DNA of 42,647 bases from Candidatus Uhrbacteria bacterium. Lineage in GTDB: Bacteria > Patescibacteriota > Patescibacteriia > UBA9934. The stretch is from assembly GCA_018664485.1 (NCBI GenBank), contig JABJOE010000004.1, positions 1 through 42,647 of the forward strand. The letters run 5' to 3'. A program made the position numbers and the translations under genes. Below are positions 8,407 to 17,739 of this stretch, one piece after another; within the stretch, counting starts at the first letter, position 1, and each line of letters opens with the position of its first letter. The notes below the pieces were generated by a model. The model was not told the origin of the DNA, made no database searches, and worked only from the letters and a program-made list of their open reading frames with translations.

Positions 8407-10533
8407 CTATTGATCTCGCGAGAAAATAAAGATAGTAATTTCATTCTGACTGTCACCGACTCGAAGCCAAGAGTCGGCTTCTTGTTTTGCGGCTTCTGAA
8501 ATGCGGCTTGAGTCCCACCAGTAGTCATTTAAAACGAAGAAACCAAGATCTACGCCTGCGAGGTCCATTGCATCAATCATTGTCTCACGCGTAGGGTCGA
8601 CGTCTGCCATTTGCAGGTACTTTGAGTAGAGTTCTCCTCCGGTTGGGATTGGGTAATAGAAAATATCTTCATGGTAATACTGCGCAAATCCATAGAGTTC
8701 AAGTGCCGCTGCTGACACCGCTTGGTTGGCAAGTACTATGTATTGTTGGTCGCCTCCCATGTCGTTTATAGTTGTTGCAGCATCAAAGTCGGTTGTACTT
8801 ACGTTGAATCCGGCAGACCTAGCGTAGTTGTCATTGCGCGGGAATGCTCCATAGATACCCGAGCTTATAGTCAGGGTGAGGAGTACGGTGAAACCGAGTC
8901 GCAGAGCGCGTGCACGATTTTGTAAAATAGAAAAAATTCCATCGATCGCAAAACCGACATGCGGTATCAAAAATAGGAGGCTGATAGTTAGGAGGCGTTG
9001 CGCGTAATTTGTTCTTTCGTATTCAATAAGAAAATCAAACTGAAGTGTGAGCGTTAATATAAAGTAGTTGATCATCCACAGCACGACCATGAGTAGGGGC
9101 AGATGGATGCGGGCACCGGCATGACGTTTTATGAGCAGTATGGCACCAGCCATTGCAAGTACGAGACTGATCCAAAGCTGATTGTCGATAAAGAGATAGA
9201 GGCCGTCAAAAATACTTGAGAATTGATTGCGCCAGAAGCCAGTTAGATTAAGCTGATCCCACGCAAGATCTTGCAGCGAGAAAGAGATAAGTAGACCTGA
9301 CAGTGATGCCTGAATGAGAAATACTGCAGGAATGATGATAGCGCTCACAGTAGCGATTGGTGCAAGAAGGCTACCTTGTATTACGTTTGCGTGACGATTA
9401 GCCACGACCCATACGCAGAGTGTATATAGACATGCCGGGATACCGGCAAGTGGATGTGTAATGAGCGCTGCGAAGGCCAATAGACCGAGTAGAAGTCGTG
9501 GAGGTTGATGCTCGGTGCGTGCGAGTATTGGCAGGGAAAGAAGTATCAGTACTCCGGTAAATATGTAGGCAAGTGCTTGTGGGGTAGTTGAAATAAATAC
9601 TCCAAGCGGTAGAAGGAAAAGGGAGATCGCTGCCCAACCTTTGCCGGAAGCCGTTTGCGCAAATCCATAGATTCCAGCAGCTGACAGTAGTATGGCCCCC
9701 AAAATTGGTACGAGTACTGCATCTATCAGATAGATCGGTACTGAAAAAACCATTGATGATATCAACTCAAGTGCGTATTGGCCTATATAGTAAAAAGGTT
9801 TTGGTGTTATTGTTCCAAATTCAGCAATGTGGGAAATCGTTGTTCTGTGAATGAATGGGTCAAAACCATATCCTAATGAATATGTGAGCGTTGGCACTAT
9901 CCACACACTTAACAGAATAGAACCAAAAAGGGCGAAGCGGAGTCGGTTTGAAAGGAAAGGGGAGATTGTAATACTTAAGATGATAGCAATGGCGAGGCTG
10001 ATAATGCTACCGGGATCTGCTATTAGCCATACGGACCTTATAGCTTGAGTGATATCTATTGGTGCGATCGCATTCCACCATGCTGCGATACATATAATTA
10101 TGGCAATCAGTGCGGTCCATGTAAGGAAGTTTCCATTAAAGCCTTCTTCTTTTGCAGCAGATCCACCTCGCGCCATCCATGCACCTATGCATAGTGTCAG
10201 TAGACATAAAACGAAAAGCATCCATGACTGTACTATACTGATATAGTAAATGGCAGCTCCTCCGATAGCTAAAAGGGCAATGACAGCACTAAGGCCAACA
10301 CCCATTTGGATGAGAGTGTCTTTATCTTTTATGAGACGTGAGCCAAAGAGAGCTCCTGCGCATATGAGGAATATAACCAAACACAGCCCACCGATTGCTG
10401 CATTTTGCACACTCAATTGATTGAGTCCGGCCATCATAAGGGAGAGAACCCCGACAGAAAACCATTTGCCTTTTTTTACCAATGAGAGCACCATATATAC
10501 AGATATTCTATGCATAAACGCGATCCGGAGCAA
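8407..10533 (-). CDS. Large polytopic membrane protein, function unknown (likely start ~10494)
   Basis: Long ORF with many hydrophobic helices; convergent to 7186-8397; annotated start overlaps divergent 10510 gene so the internal Met (MVLSLVKKGK) is more likely. Confidence 0.7.
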   Translation of the reverse strand: MLRIAFMHRISVYMVLSLVKKGKWFSVGVLSLMMAGLNQLSVQNAAIGGLCLVIFLICAGALFGSRLIKDKDTLIQMGVGLSAVIALLAIGGAAIYYISIVQSWMLFVLCLLTLCIGAWMARGGSAAKEEGFNGNFLTWTALIAIIICIAAWWNAIAPIDITQAIRSVWLIADPGSIISLAIAIILSITISPFLSNRLRFALFGSILLSVWIVPTLTYSLGYGFDPFIHRTTISHIAEFGTITPKPFYYIGQYALELISSMVFSVPIYLIDAVLVPILGAILLSAAGIYGFAQTASGKGWAAISLFLLPLGVFISTTPQALAYIFTGVLILLSLPILARTEHQPPRLLLGLLAFAALITHPLAGIPACLYTLCVWVVANRHANVIQGSLLAPIATVSAIIIPAVFLIQASLSGLLISFSLQDLAWDQLNLTGFWRNQFSSIFDGLYLFIDNQLWISLVLAMAGAILLIKRHAGARIHLPLLMVVLWMINYFILTLTLQFDFLIEYERTNYAQRLLTISLLFLIPHVGFAIDGIFSILQNRARALRLGFTVLLTLTISSGIYGAFPRNDNYARSAGFNVSTTDFDAATTINDMGGDQQYIVLANQAVSAAALELYGFAQYYHEDIFYYPIPTGGELYSKYLQMADVDPTRETMIDAMDLAGVDLGFFVLNDYWWDSSRISEAAKQEADSWLRVGDSQNEITIFIFSRDQ

Positions 10534-11085
10534 CTATTTCCGCATGACAAATTAATAAGGCCGTTTCTCGCCGTTATACCCAGGGCGGTACATCCAAACC
10601 ACGTTACGATTCTCCGCATGATTCTGACGCCGGTTGTTTTGTATTTTTTGTTTAAGCAGAATTATAATATTGGAGTTCCGCTGTTCGTGGTGACCGCGAT
10701 GACTGATGCACTTGATGGAACGCTTGCACGTGTGCGTAAACAGATTACTCGATGGGGTACATTCTACGATCCGATTGCAGACAAGATGTTAATTGGTTCA
10801 GTTATTATTTTGATTCTGCTCCAGCATGTGAACCCGCTGATTGCGTTTAGTGTAATTGGTGTTGAGATATTGATGATGGCTGGTGGGTGGTATCAGCGCC
10901 GCCGCGGTATAGTTGTGACAGCAAACATTTGGGGGAAGGTAAAGATGATTCTGGAATTTACCGGTGTGCTTCTTTTGCTGATTTCACTTTGGCTCGGTGT
11001 GGATTTATTTGTGGAGTTGTCAGAGGGGACTTTGATACTCGCGATTATCTTTGCGGTTATTGCATTGCTTACGTATAGCTTGTGA
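10510..11085 (+). CDS. CDP-alcohol phosphatidyltransferase family protein
   Basis: Motif DALDGTLARVRKQITRWGTFYDPIADK matches D-x2-DG-x2-AR-x8-G-x3-D-x3-D. Confidence 0.9.
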   Translation: MHKRDPEQLFPHDKLIRPFLAVIPRAVHPNHVTILRMILTPVVLYFLFKQNYNIGVPLFVVTAMTDALDGTLARVRKQITRWGTFYDPIADKMLIGSVIILILLQHVNPLIAFSVIGVEILMMAGGWYQRRRGIVVTANIWGKVKMILEFTGVLLLLISLWLGVDLFVELSEGTLILAIIFAVIALLTYSL

Positions 11086-12701
11086 TCGTATCCTGGAAAT
11101 CATTTATAAGAATTTTCGTACCACTAGTTTTTTTTGTGTCCACGCTAGGTTTTGCGCTTAGCGTTCCCTCAGACGTTTATATTTCTCCGGATGAAAGTGC
11201 TAATGCGTTATTTTCAGAATTGTTTGCAAGCGAACAGAGGCTTTGGACAACGGAAGAATTGAATATTCCGCTCGATGGAATCATTCATCCTAGATCTATT
11301 GTTGCCATTGAGGATAAGTCGGTTCCTGTAAGCTTTTTGGGACTCCCAGTTTTGTACGGAACATTTGCCGCGGTATTAGGTTCTTGGGTTTTAGTTTTTC
11401 TCACACCGGTCCTCGCTCTTTTATCTGTCCTTGCGTGGAGGGCTACTGTGAAAAAACTTTGGAAGGATGATTTGCTTGCAGATCTGTCGGCATTGGCTCT
11501 GATGATTCACCCGGCATTCTGGTATTACAGTTCTCGCGGGTTCATGCACAATATATTGTTCACGGCACTTCTTATATTCGCAGCATGGTTTTGGATCGTA
11601 AAGCCGTTGTATGGGTCTGATCGTAATGCGTCATTTGATGTTATAGCAAGTGGGGCTTGTATTGGTTTAGCACTTGCAACGCGTGGGTCTGAGCTTATAT
11701 GGATGGGGGTGGCGATCGTTGGTTTGTTCTATGTGTCACGTAAGGCTCTTAGTTTTCAAAAAATTATACTGTTTGCCGTTGGGTTGTCGGTCGCTCTTTT
11801 GCCATTTGCCGGTTTGCAAAATGCTATATACGGATCGCCATTGAGCGTTGGTTATACAGTTGAGAGTACTGAGGTTGCGGTAGTTGAGGATAACTCACAG
11901 GAAGATGCTTCGACGTTTGATCAGTGGGTTGAGGGTTCATCACTTGGATCAATTCTGCTTCCATTTGGTATTCATGAAAGAAATATTTTAAACAATGTTC
12001 TTAATTACGGTTTACTACTTTATCCGTGGATGACGTTGTTGGCATTAGCCGGAGCGTTGCTGCTTGCGAGAAATAAAGAGTACAGGCGTTATATTCTGTT
12101 GACGTTATTTGTAGGTATTTGGCTTTTGATTGTTTACGGTAGCTGGTCGTTCAATGACAACCCAGATCCGTCAGCTATCACTATTGGAGATTCTCATGTC
12201 CGCTACTGGCTTCCATTATTTGTTTTGATGACACCGTTTGTCGCGCACCTCTTCAGCTATGCTGTGAAGTCACGCCATACTTTGCAGAAGGTTTCTATAC
12301 TTACGATAATTTTGTGCATCTTGCTATCAGGCCAGTTGGTATTCTTTGGAAAGGATGGTGTTCTTGCTGCTCGCACAAATTTACATGAAGCATCTCAAAA
12401 ACGTGAGATCATTTTGGAAAATACAGATGATGATGGAATTATTGTAGTTGACTACGCAGATAAATATTTGTTCCCGGATCGTCGAGTTGTAATACCATTG
12501 CGTGACGACAGTACCTACGCTGCTATGCCTGAGATGGTGCTGCTCACAAGCTTGTATTATTTTGGAATCACATTCCCGCAGACCGATATGGATTATCTTA
12601 ATGGTGAAAAGCTTGGTGACATGGGGTTACGGATTGATCCAATTGTTACAACGGGGGAGGAGACTTTGTATCAGATTAGAATGACAGATACAGAATTTTG
12701 A
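11082..12701 (+). CDS. Polytopic membrane protein, GT39/ArnT-like glycosyltransferase candidate
   Basis: Many TMs, early SPDESANALFSELFA acidic motif; GTG start overlapping previous stop. Confidence 0.65.
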   Translation: MIVSWKSFIRIFVPLVFFVSTLGFALSVPSDVYISPDESANALFSELFASEQRLWTTEELNIPLDGIIHPRSIVAIEDKSVPVSFLGLPVLYGTFAAVLGSWVLVFLTPVLALLSVLAWRATVKKLWKDDLLADLSALALMIHPAFWYYSSRGFMHNILFTALLIFAAWFWIVKPLYGSDRNASFDVIASGACIGLALATRGSELIWMGVAIVGLFYVSRKALSFQKIILFAVGLSVALLPFAGLQNAIYGSPLSVGYTVESTEVAVVEDNSQEDASTFDQWVEGSSLGSILLPFGIHERNILNNVLNYGLLLYPWMTLLALAGALLLARNKEYRRYILLTLFVGIWLLIVYGSWSFNDNPDPSAITIGDSHVRYWLPLFVLMTPFVAHLFSYAVKSRHTLQKVSILTIILCILLSGQLVFFGKDGVLAARTNLHEASQKREIILENTDDDGIIVVDYADKYLFPDRRVVIPLRDDSTYAAMPEMVLLTSLYYFGITFPQTDMDYLNGEKLGDMGLRIDPIVTTGEETLYQIRMTDTEF

Positions 12702-14170
12702 GTATGAAGATTTTTCGTTTACTCACACAATTTGTAATCATTGCAGTTCCGGTTGTTTTGTTTTTATGGTTGCTTGTCATTGACATAGCCCCGTCAGGCG
12801 AGCGATATGTGACGTGGGGAGTTGATGAGCCGTCGCCGTTCATTGATAGACTATTGCCAGATCAAAGACTTCTTGAAGGGCAGACTACGGCGCAAGGTGA
12901 ACTGTACGTATCAATCATTGATGAGCCTGTGTATTTCGGTATGCACCTCCCACATACTGATTTTGATGAAATGGAAGTTGCTTTAACATTTAAAAATGAT
13001 GATCAGCCAATTGTTGAGCTCGGTTCTTTAGTTGATATTCAGTCACAGTCATATGATTTACGTCCACTGCATAATCGTATTATTGATGAGTTGGACTGGG
13101 AGGTACTTGAGTCGGATGGAGCATATTTATATCAACGGGCGGGAAATTATGCCTCAATTGATGAGTTTGTAGAGAGCCCACCAGAGCGCTCAACGGTCGC
13201 CGTGTATCATGCTGACCTTGAAACGCCATATCGTATGGAGAGCTATCAGCAGTTGGGAGTATCTCAAACATTCGACGTTTCGCTTCGTGGATATCACAAA
13301 TACGTTACGTATATTAAGGATGAAACCTTTGATTTAGCTGTATCTTGGATGGACATGAACCGCACGGCTGGCGCTGATGAAGGGGCTGTTAGACTCCGTA
13401 ATGAAGACGGAGATGTGTTGTATGAGCATTTTTTCGACGACGATGAGAATATAACTGAGAATCAGGTGAGTGACGATGGATATGCGCGGATTACTTATCC
13501 GGATTTGCCCGAGGGTGTATATAGTGTTGAGTTATCTGGAACGAGTGATATTTTCTGGCGAGCTATTACAACTACGCAGCGATATGTGTCGTTTGTAAAC
13601 AAGATCAATCTGGGTGACGATGTTGGTCATTTAGCTCAACCACGAGCAACTACGTTTTATACAAATGCAAAACATTTAACGGCACAAACATTACACGCTG
13701 ACGCCACGCAACGTATTACAGTTGGGTCTGGTGTAATTGTTGTAGATGAAACGCATAGAAAAATGTTTCACGATGTTGATGATCTCGGGGTTGTGTCTGG
13801 ATTAAGTCCGGTGGGAGATATTGAAATTGTGGGAGATGGAAAGTTTGCTTTTTCACAAGCCGCTTTCTTTGATCCAGATCCGATCTCAATGAACGCATAT
13901 TCCGATGTTGATGTTCAGGGAATCGATTACGTTCTCACAACTTATGAGTCTCCGTTGCAGGTTGGCGATTGGCTTGTTGCAAGCGGATTATTTGATCTGG
14001 CTTCACTTCGATCTTTGGATGAATTGAAGATGACGGTTTCCGTGCCAGGTATCGAAACGTTCCAGGGAGTTGTGGATGTCACAGCTATCGATGCTACTTT
14101 TATCCGTGAGACGCTGGACGTACGCGGATTCTTGTCAGCCGTTCGTGAGCTTTTACCATTCGGTCTATGA
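12698..14170 (+). CDS. Membrane-anchored extracellular protein of unknown function (ATG at 12704 also possible)
   Basis: N-terminal TM then beta-rich ectodomain; translationally coupled to neighbours. Confidence 0.7.
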   Translation: MSMKIFRLLTQFVIIAVPVVLFLWLLVIDIAPSGERYVTWGVDEPSPFIDRLLPDQRLLEGQTTAQGELYVSIIDEPVYFGMHLPHTDFDEMEVALTFKNDDQPIVELGSLVDIQSQSYDLRPLHNRIIDELDWEVLESDGAYLYQRAGNYASIDEFVESPPERSTVAVYHADLETPYRMESYQQLGVSQTFDVSLRGYHKYVTYIKDETFDLAVSWMDMNRTAGADEGAVRLRNEDGDVLYEHFFDDDENITENQVSDDGYARITYPDLPEGVYSVELSGTSDIFWRAITTTQRYVSFVNKINLGDDVGHLAQPRATTFYTNAKHLTAQTLHADATQRITVGSGVIVVDETHRKMFHDVDDLGVVSGLSPVGDIEIVGDGKFAFSQAAFFDPDPISMNAYSDVDVQGIDYVLTTYESPLQVGDWLVASGLFDLASLRSLDELKMTVSVPGIETFQGVVDVTAIDATFIRETLDVRGFLSAVRELLPFGL

Positions 14171-14517
14171 GCGATATATTAAAAACCGGTTTCCACACAT
14201 CGTTACTTTCATACGCATTGTTTTTCTTTGCTGATTACATGCGGCCAGGATTTGTAAGCATCACGTTTTCAGTACATTGGTTTTTACTAACCGCTATTAT
14301 ATTCGGAATTCTGTGGACATTTGCAGCAGACCGCGCAAAATCAGAAAAATTCCTTGGAAGAATGTGGCGATGGATATGGCAGCTTGTGTTTGGATTACTT
14401 TTATTCATGATGGTGTGGCAGGCTATGTCTAGTGCAGGTGACTTGCGTATTTTCGTAGCTTTGGTAGGCTTTTTATTACCTTGGATTGTTATTAGATTAC
14501 TTTCATATGAGCGTTGA
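14167..14517 (+). CDS. Small polytopic membrane protein, unknown
   Basis: ATGA overlap with upstream gene; hydrophobic helices. Confidence 0.65.
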   Translation: MSDILKTGFHTSLLSYALFFFADYMRPGFVSITFSVHWFLLTAIIFGILWTFAADRAKSEKFLGRMWRWIWQLVFGLLLFMMVWQAMSSAGDLRIFVALVGFLLPWIVIRLLSYER

Positions 14518-14914
14518 TTGTCTATTTTGTAAAATTATTGCAGGCGAAGTTCCTTCGTATAAAATCTACGAAGATCAAAATGTTTGTGCATTTTTAAATA
14601 TATACCCGTACTCAAAGGGTCACACATTAATTATTCCGAAAGAACATTCAGAGGATTTGACGGCTGCGAGTAAAGAGTCTGCTTTGTATGTGATGGGGGT
14701 ATTGCATGATATTGCTCCTAAGATTGTAGATGCGCTTGGTGCTACTGGATACAATTTGGGAATGAATCACGGAGCTGACGCAGGTCAACTTATTTTCCAC
14801 ACACATCTGCATGTTATTCCACGATATAAAAACGACGAACGTAAGTTTGAAAAATTGGATGTCACACCCGAGGAGCTCGAGGTTGTCGCGGAGCAGATTC
14901 GTGCGAAGATATAG
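14507..14914 (+). CDS. HIT family hydrolase
   Basis: CLFCKIIAGEVPSYKIYED; HTHLHVIPRYK (HxHxH); start set to internal ATG at 14507. Confidence 0.92.
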   Translation: MSVDCLFCKIIAGEVPSYKIYEDQNVCAFLNIYPYSKGHTLIIPKEHSEDLTAASKESALYVMGVLHDIAPKIVDALGATGYNLGMNHGADAGQLIFHTHLHVIPRYKNDERKFEKLDVTPEELEVVAEQIRAKI

Positions 14915-14946
14915 TCTACGAAATAGATTGTGCTAGAGGAATTTGT

Positions 14947-15705
14947 ATGAAATTGAAATATCTTTGCTTAAATTTGTGGCAGGGCGGAAATAACATGGAT
15001 GATATTTTGGCTTTTATAAAAAAGGAAGATCCTGACGTTCTGGCTTTGCAAGAAGTTTACGATGGACATGATCTGTCTTGGGAGAGGAAATTTCGGTCCA
15101 TGGACGTTCTGCGTGATGCATTGGATTATTCACATGAACATTTCGCCCCTGCCTTTTTAGAACGTACTGAATTTGGAAAAGTAGAACAGGGTAATGCTGT
15201 TTTTTCAAGACACCCCATAGATAATACGTCTGTTGTATTTTTCGATCAGCCTTATGGCGAGCGAGAGGATGCGCCAGGATATTACAAGACAACACCAAGA
15301 AATTTACAGCGTGTAGATATTCTTGTACCGGAAGGACCGTTGTCTATCTTTAATACTCAAGGAATTTGGGGGACCCATGGGGATGATTCAGATCGACGTT
15401 TAGCAATGGGTAGAACTATAGCTCGCGAAATTTCAAAAACAGATAAATATATTTTGGGAGGAGATTTCAACGTTAAAGAGGGCACAAAGACCGTTGGGCT
15501 AATCGAAGAGTTTGGCGAAAATGTCTTCTCCGGATCGTTAAAATCAAGTTTTAATTTACGGGAAAAGAAGGATCCTGGCTTTGCTGTTGCTGTAGTTGAT
15601 ATGGTTTTTTCGAGCTCAAACGTAAAAGTTATAGAAAAGTCTTGCCCAGACATAGATGTGTCTGATCATTTGCCACTTATTGTTACATTTGAAGCGGTTT
15701 CTTAG
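14947..15705 (+). CDS. Endonuclease/exonuclease/phosphatase family protein
   Basis: LNLWQGGNNMDDILAFIKKEDPDVLALQEVYD; GGDFNVKEG; SDHLPLIVTF. Confidence 0.88.
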   Translation: MKLKYLCLNLWQGGNNMDDILAFIKKEDPDVLALQEVYDGHDLSWERKFRSMDVLRDALDYSHEHFAPAFLERTEFGKVEQGNAVFSRHPIDNTSVVFFDQPYGEREDAPGYYKTTPRNLQRVDILVPEGPLSIFNTQGIWGTHGDDSDRRLAMGRTIAREISKTDKYILGGDFNVKEGTKTVGLIEEFGENVFSGSLKSSFNLREKKDPGFAVAVVDMVFSSSNVKVIEKSCPDIDVSDHLPLIVTFEAVS

Positions 15706-15746
15706 CGGTTGACGCTAGACGAAAGAATGGTTAAAGTCTCTTTAAT

Positions 15747-16757
15747 ATGAAGATACTTGTTACAGGCGGTTGTGGATTTATAGGCTCTCATTTTATTAGG
15801 GCCGTTTTTAAGCAGCGTCCGGATTGGGAGGTTGTTAACTTGGATGCGCTTACGTATGCGGGTAGTCTCGCAAATACGATAGATATTCAGACTCACCCTC
15901 GTTATAGGTTTGTATACGGCTCAATCATAGATAAGAATCTTGTCGACACACTCGTTGCCGAGGTAGACGCGGTTGTGAACTTTGCTGCTGAAACCCACGT
16001 TGATCGATCATTGATGGACAACGAGCCATTCATTATGACAAACATTTTAGGCGTGCAACGTTTGATTGACGCTTGCGTTAAACACGGAAAGCGTTTTCAT
16101 CATGTGAGTACCGACGAAGTGTTTGGATCTTTAGGACCACAAGACGAACGGTTTCATGAAGAGACTCCATATGCTCCGAAGAATCCGTACTCAGCTACAA
16201 AGGCGGCGTCTGACCATCTTGTGCGCGCTGCAGTACACTCACATGCACTTCGAGGGACAATTTCAAACTGTACAAACAACTACGGATCATTCCTGTATCC
16301 CGAAAAGTTTTTGGCAATCGCAATTACAAATATTATTGAAGGGAAGCCAATTAGCATTCAGGGTGACGGTAAACAGATTCGTGACTGGATTCATGCAGCG
16401 GATCATGGCGCTGGTATTCTTGCTATTTTGGAGCGTGGACAGATTGGTCACACGTACATGATGGGAGGAGATTGTGAAATGAACATTGCCGACACTGCGC
16501 GTTTAGTTTTGAAGGTGATGGGTGCGAAGGATGATATGTTGCAGTTTGGAAAAGATCGACCTGGACAGGACCGACGGTACGCAATTCAATTTGGAAAAAT
16601 AGAAAACGAACTTGGATGGACACCTTCCCGTACTTTTGAAGAAGGTTTGGAGGAGATGGTACAGTGGTACCGAGAGAATGAATATTGGTGGAAGCCAATT
16701 AAGCAGAGTAGTGGGTATAGAAAGTGGTACGAAGCTCAGATAGGAGGATTAGTCTAA
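15747..16757 (+). CDS. rfbB: dTDP-glucose 4,6-dehydratase
   Basis: VTGGCGFIGSHFIR; NFAAETHVDRSL; HVSTDEVFGSLG; YSATKAASDHLVRA; SNCTNNYG. Confidence 0.93.
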   Translation: MKILVTGGCGFIGSHFIRAVFKQRPDWEVVNLDALTYAGSLANTIDIQTHPRYRFVYGSIIDKNLVDTLVAEVDAVVNFAAETHVDRSLMDNEPFIMTNILGVQRLIDACVKHGKRFHHVSTDEVFGSLGPQDERFHEETPYAPKNPYSATKAASDHLVRAAVHSHALRGTISNCTNNYGSFLYPEKFLAIAITNIIEGKPISIQGDGKQIRDWIHAADHGAGILAILERGQIGHTYMMGGDCEMNIADTARLVLKVMGAKDDMLQFGKDRPGQDRRYAIQFGKIENELGWTPSRTFEEGLEEMVQWYRENEYWWKPIKQSSGYRKWYEAQIGGLV

Positions 16758-16876
16758 ACGTTCAGATCTGGGTCATTGTCGGCTTACGGGTCCCGACAGA
16801 CTTCGTCAACGTACGTATGAGTACGTTTCCTGGTCTGTCACCCGCGCACCGAAACTAACCACATATCTGAACGTTT
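16756..16876. repeat. Nested-hairpin repeat copy E2 bounded by a perfect 12-bp inverted repeat
   Basis: AAACGTTCAGAT (16756-16767) / ATCTGAACGTTT (16865-16876) enclose an E1-like hairpin (TCGG 16779/CCGA 16849; CGGGT 16787/ACCCG 16840; CAGAC 16797/GTCTG 16833). Confidence 0.75.
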
Positions 16877-16987
16877 ATGCGCCGCGGCTTCCCACCGATT
16901 TCTCTGCGCCTAGAACTGAACTCAAGTGCGTAAATCTATATGGTTATTAGTTGGTTCTGTCATCGCTGCTAATCAGTCGTAATTTCC

Positions 16988-17152
16988 TATACCAATCCTC
17001 TTCGAGGCCGTAGAGGGTTTAGTACTTGGGCCATTATCGGCTTACGGGTCCCGACAGGCTTCGTTTATGCGTGGAGAGTATCCGGCGAAGCCGGACCAGG
17101 CTTCGCCTGGCGGCTCCTCGTCGTTTTCCCTACGCCTAAAATGACCTAAATA
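16988..17152. repeat. Partial/diverged repeat copy E3 bounded by a perfect 10-bp inverted repeat
   Basis: TATACCAATC (16988-16997) / GATTGGTATA (17143-17152) flank TATCGGCTTACGGGTCCCGACAGGCTTCG (17035 on), whose 5' half matches E1/E2; extra hairpins CCGGCgaaGCCGG and CCAGGcttcgCCTGG. Confidence 0.65.
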
Positions 17153-17166
17153 GATTGGTATATTGT

Positions 17167-17709
17167 ATGAAAAAAATTGAGACTCCCGTTAAGGACCTAT
17201 ATATCATCGAACCCGAAGTCTATTCTGACGAGCGGGGTTATTTTTATGAGCCGTTTAATGCGGATAAATTTAAGAAGATTGGAATCCATAACGAATTTCG
17301 TCAGGCTAGTCAGTCGTTTTCTCGCCAAGGAGTATTGCGTGGTTTCCACTTTCAGAAGTCTCCAAAACCAATGGCAAAGCTGGTGCGCTGTTCGTCAGGT
17401 CGTCTATGGGATGTTGCTGTAGATTTACGTTCAGATTCTCCAACTTATCGTAAGTGGTTTGGTTTGGAGCTATCACAAGACAATCATAAAATGCTATTTA
17501 TTCCTGCTGGATTTGGACATGGTTTCTACGCACTCACTGATTGCGTTCTGAATTATCTAAACTCCAATACATTCGACGGAACGCTCGATGCGGGTATCGC
17601 TTGGGATGATCCTTCGATCGATGTTAAGTGGCCACTCACCGCAAGTCCATCGTTATCACAAAAAGATCAGACATTACCTCTGCTAAAAGATATAGATTTA
17701 GTTTGGTAG
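17167..17709 (+). CDS. rfbC: dTDP-4-dehydrorhamnose 3,5-epimerase
   Basis: MKKIETPVKDLYIIEPEVYSDERGYFYE; RGFHFQKSPKPMAKLVRC; GFGHGFYAL; start moved from 17155 to ATG 17167. Confidence 0.92.
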   Translation: MKKIETPVKDLYIIEPEVYSDERGYFYEPFNADKFKKIGIHNEFRQASQSFSRQGVLRGFHFQKSPKPMAKLVRCSSGRLWDVAVDLRSDSPTYRKWFGLELSQDNHKMLFIPAGFGHGFYALTDCVLNYLNSNTFDGTLDAGIAWDDPSIDVKWPLTASPSLSQKDQTLPLLKDIDLVW

Positions 17710-17739
17710 ATATTTATAAGAGACTTTCATTGAGTAAAT

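Noticed and set aside
16756-17152. Classic insertion sequence between rfbB and rfbC
   Set aside because: No transposase ORF, outer inverted repeats differ between copies and no target-site duplication is evident.
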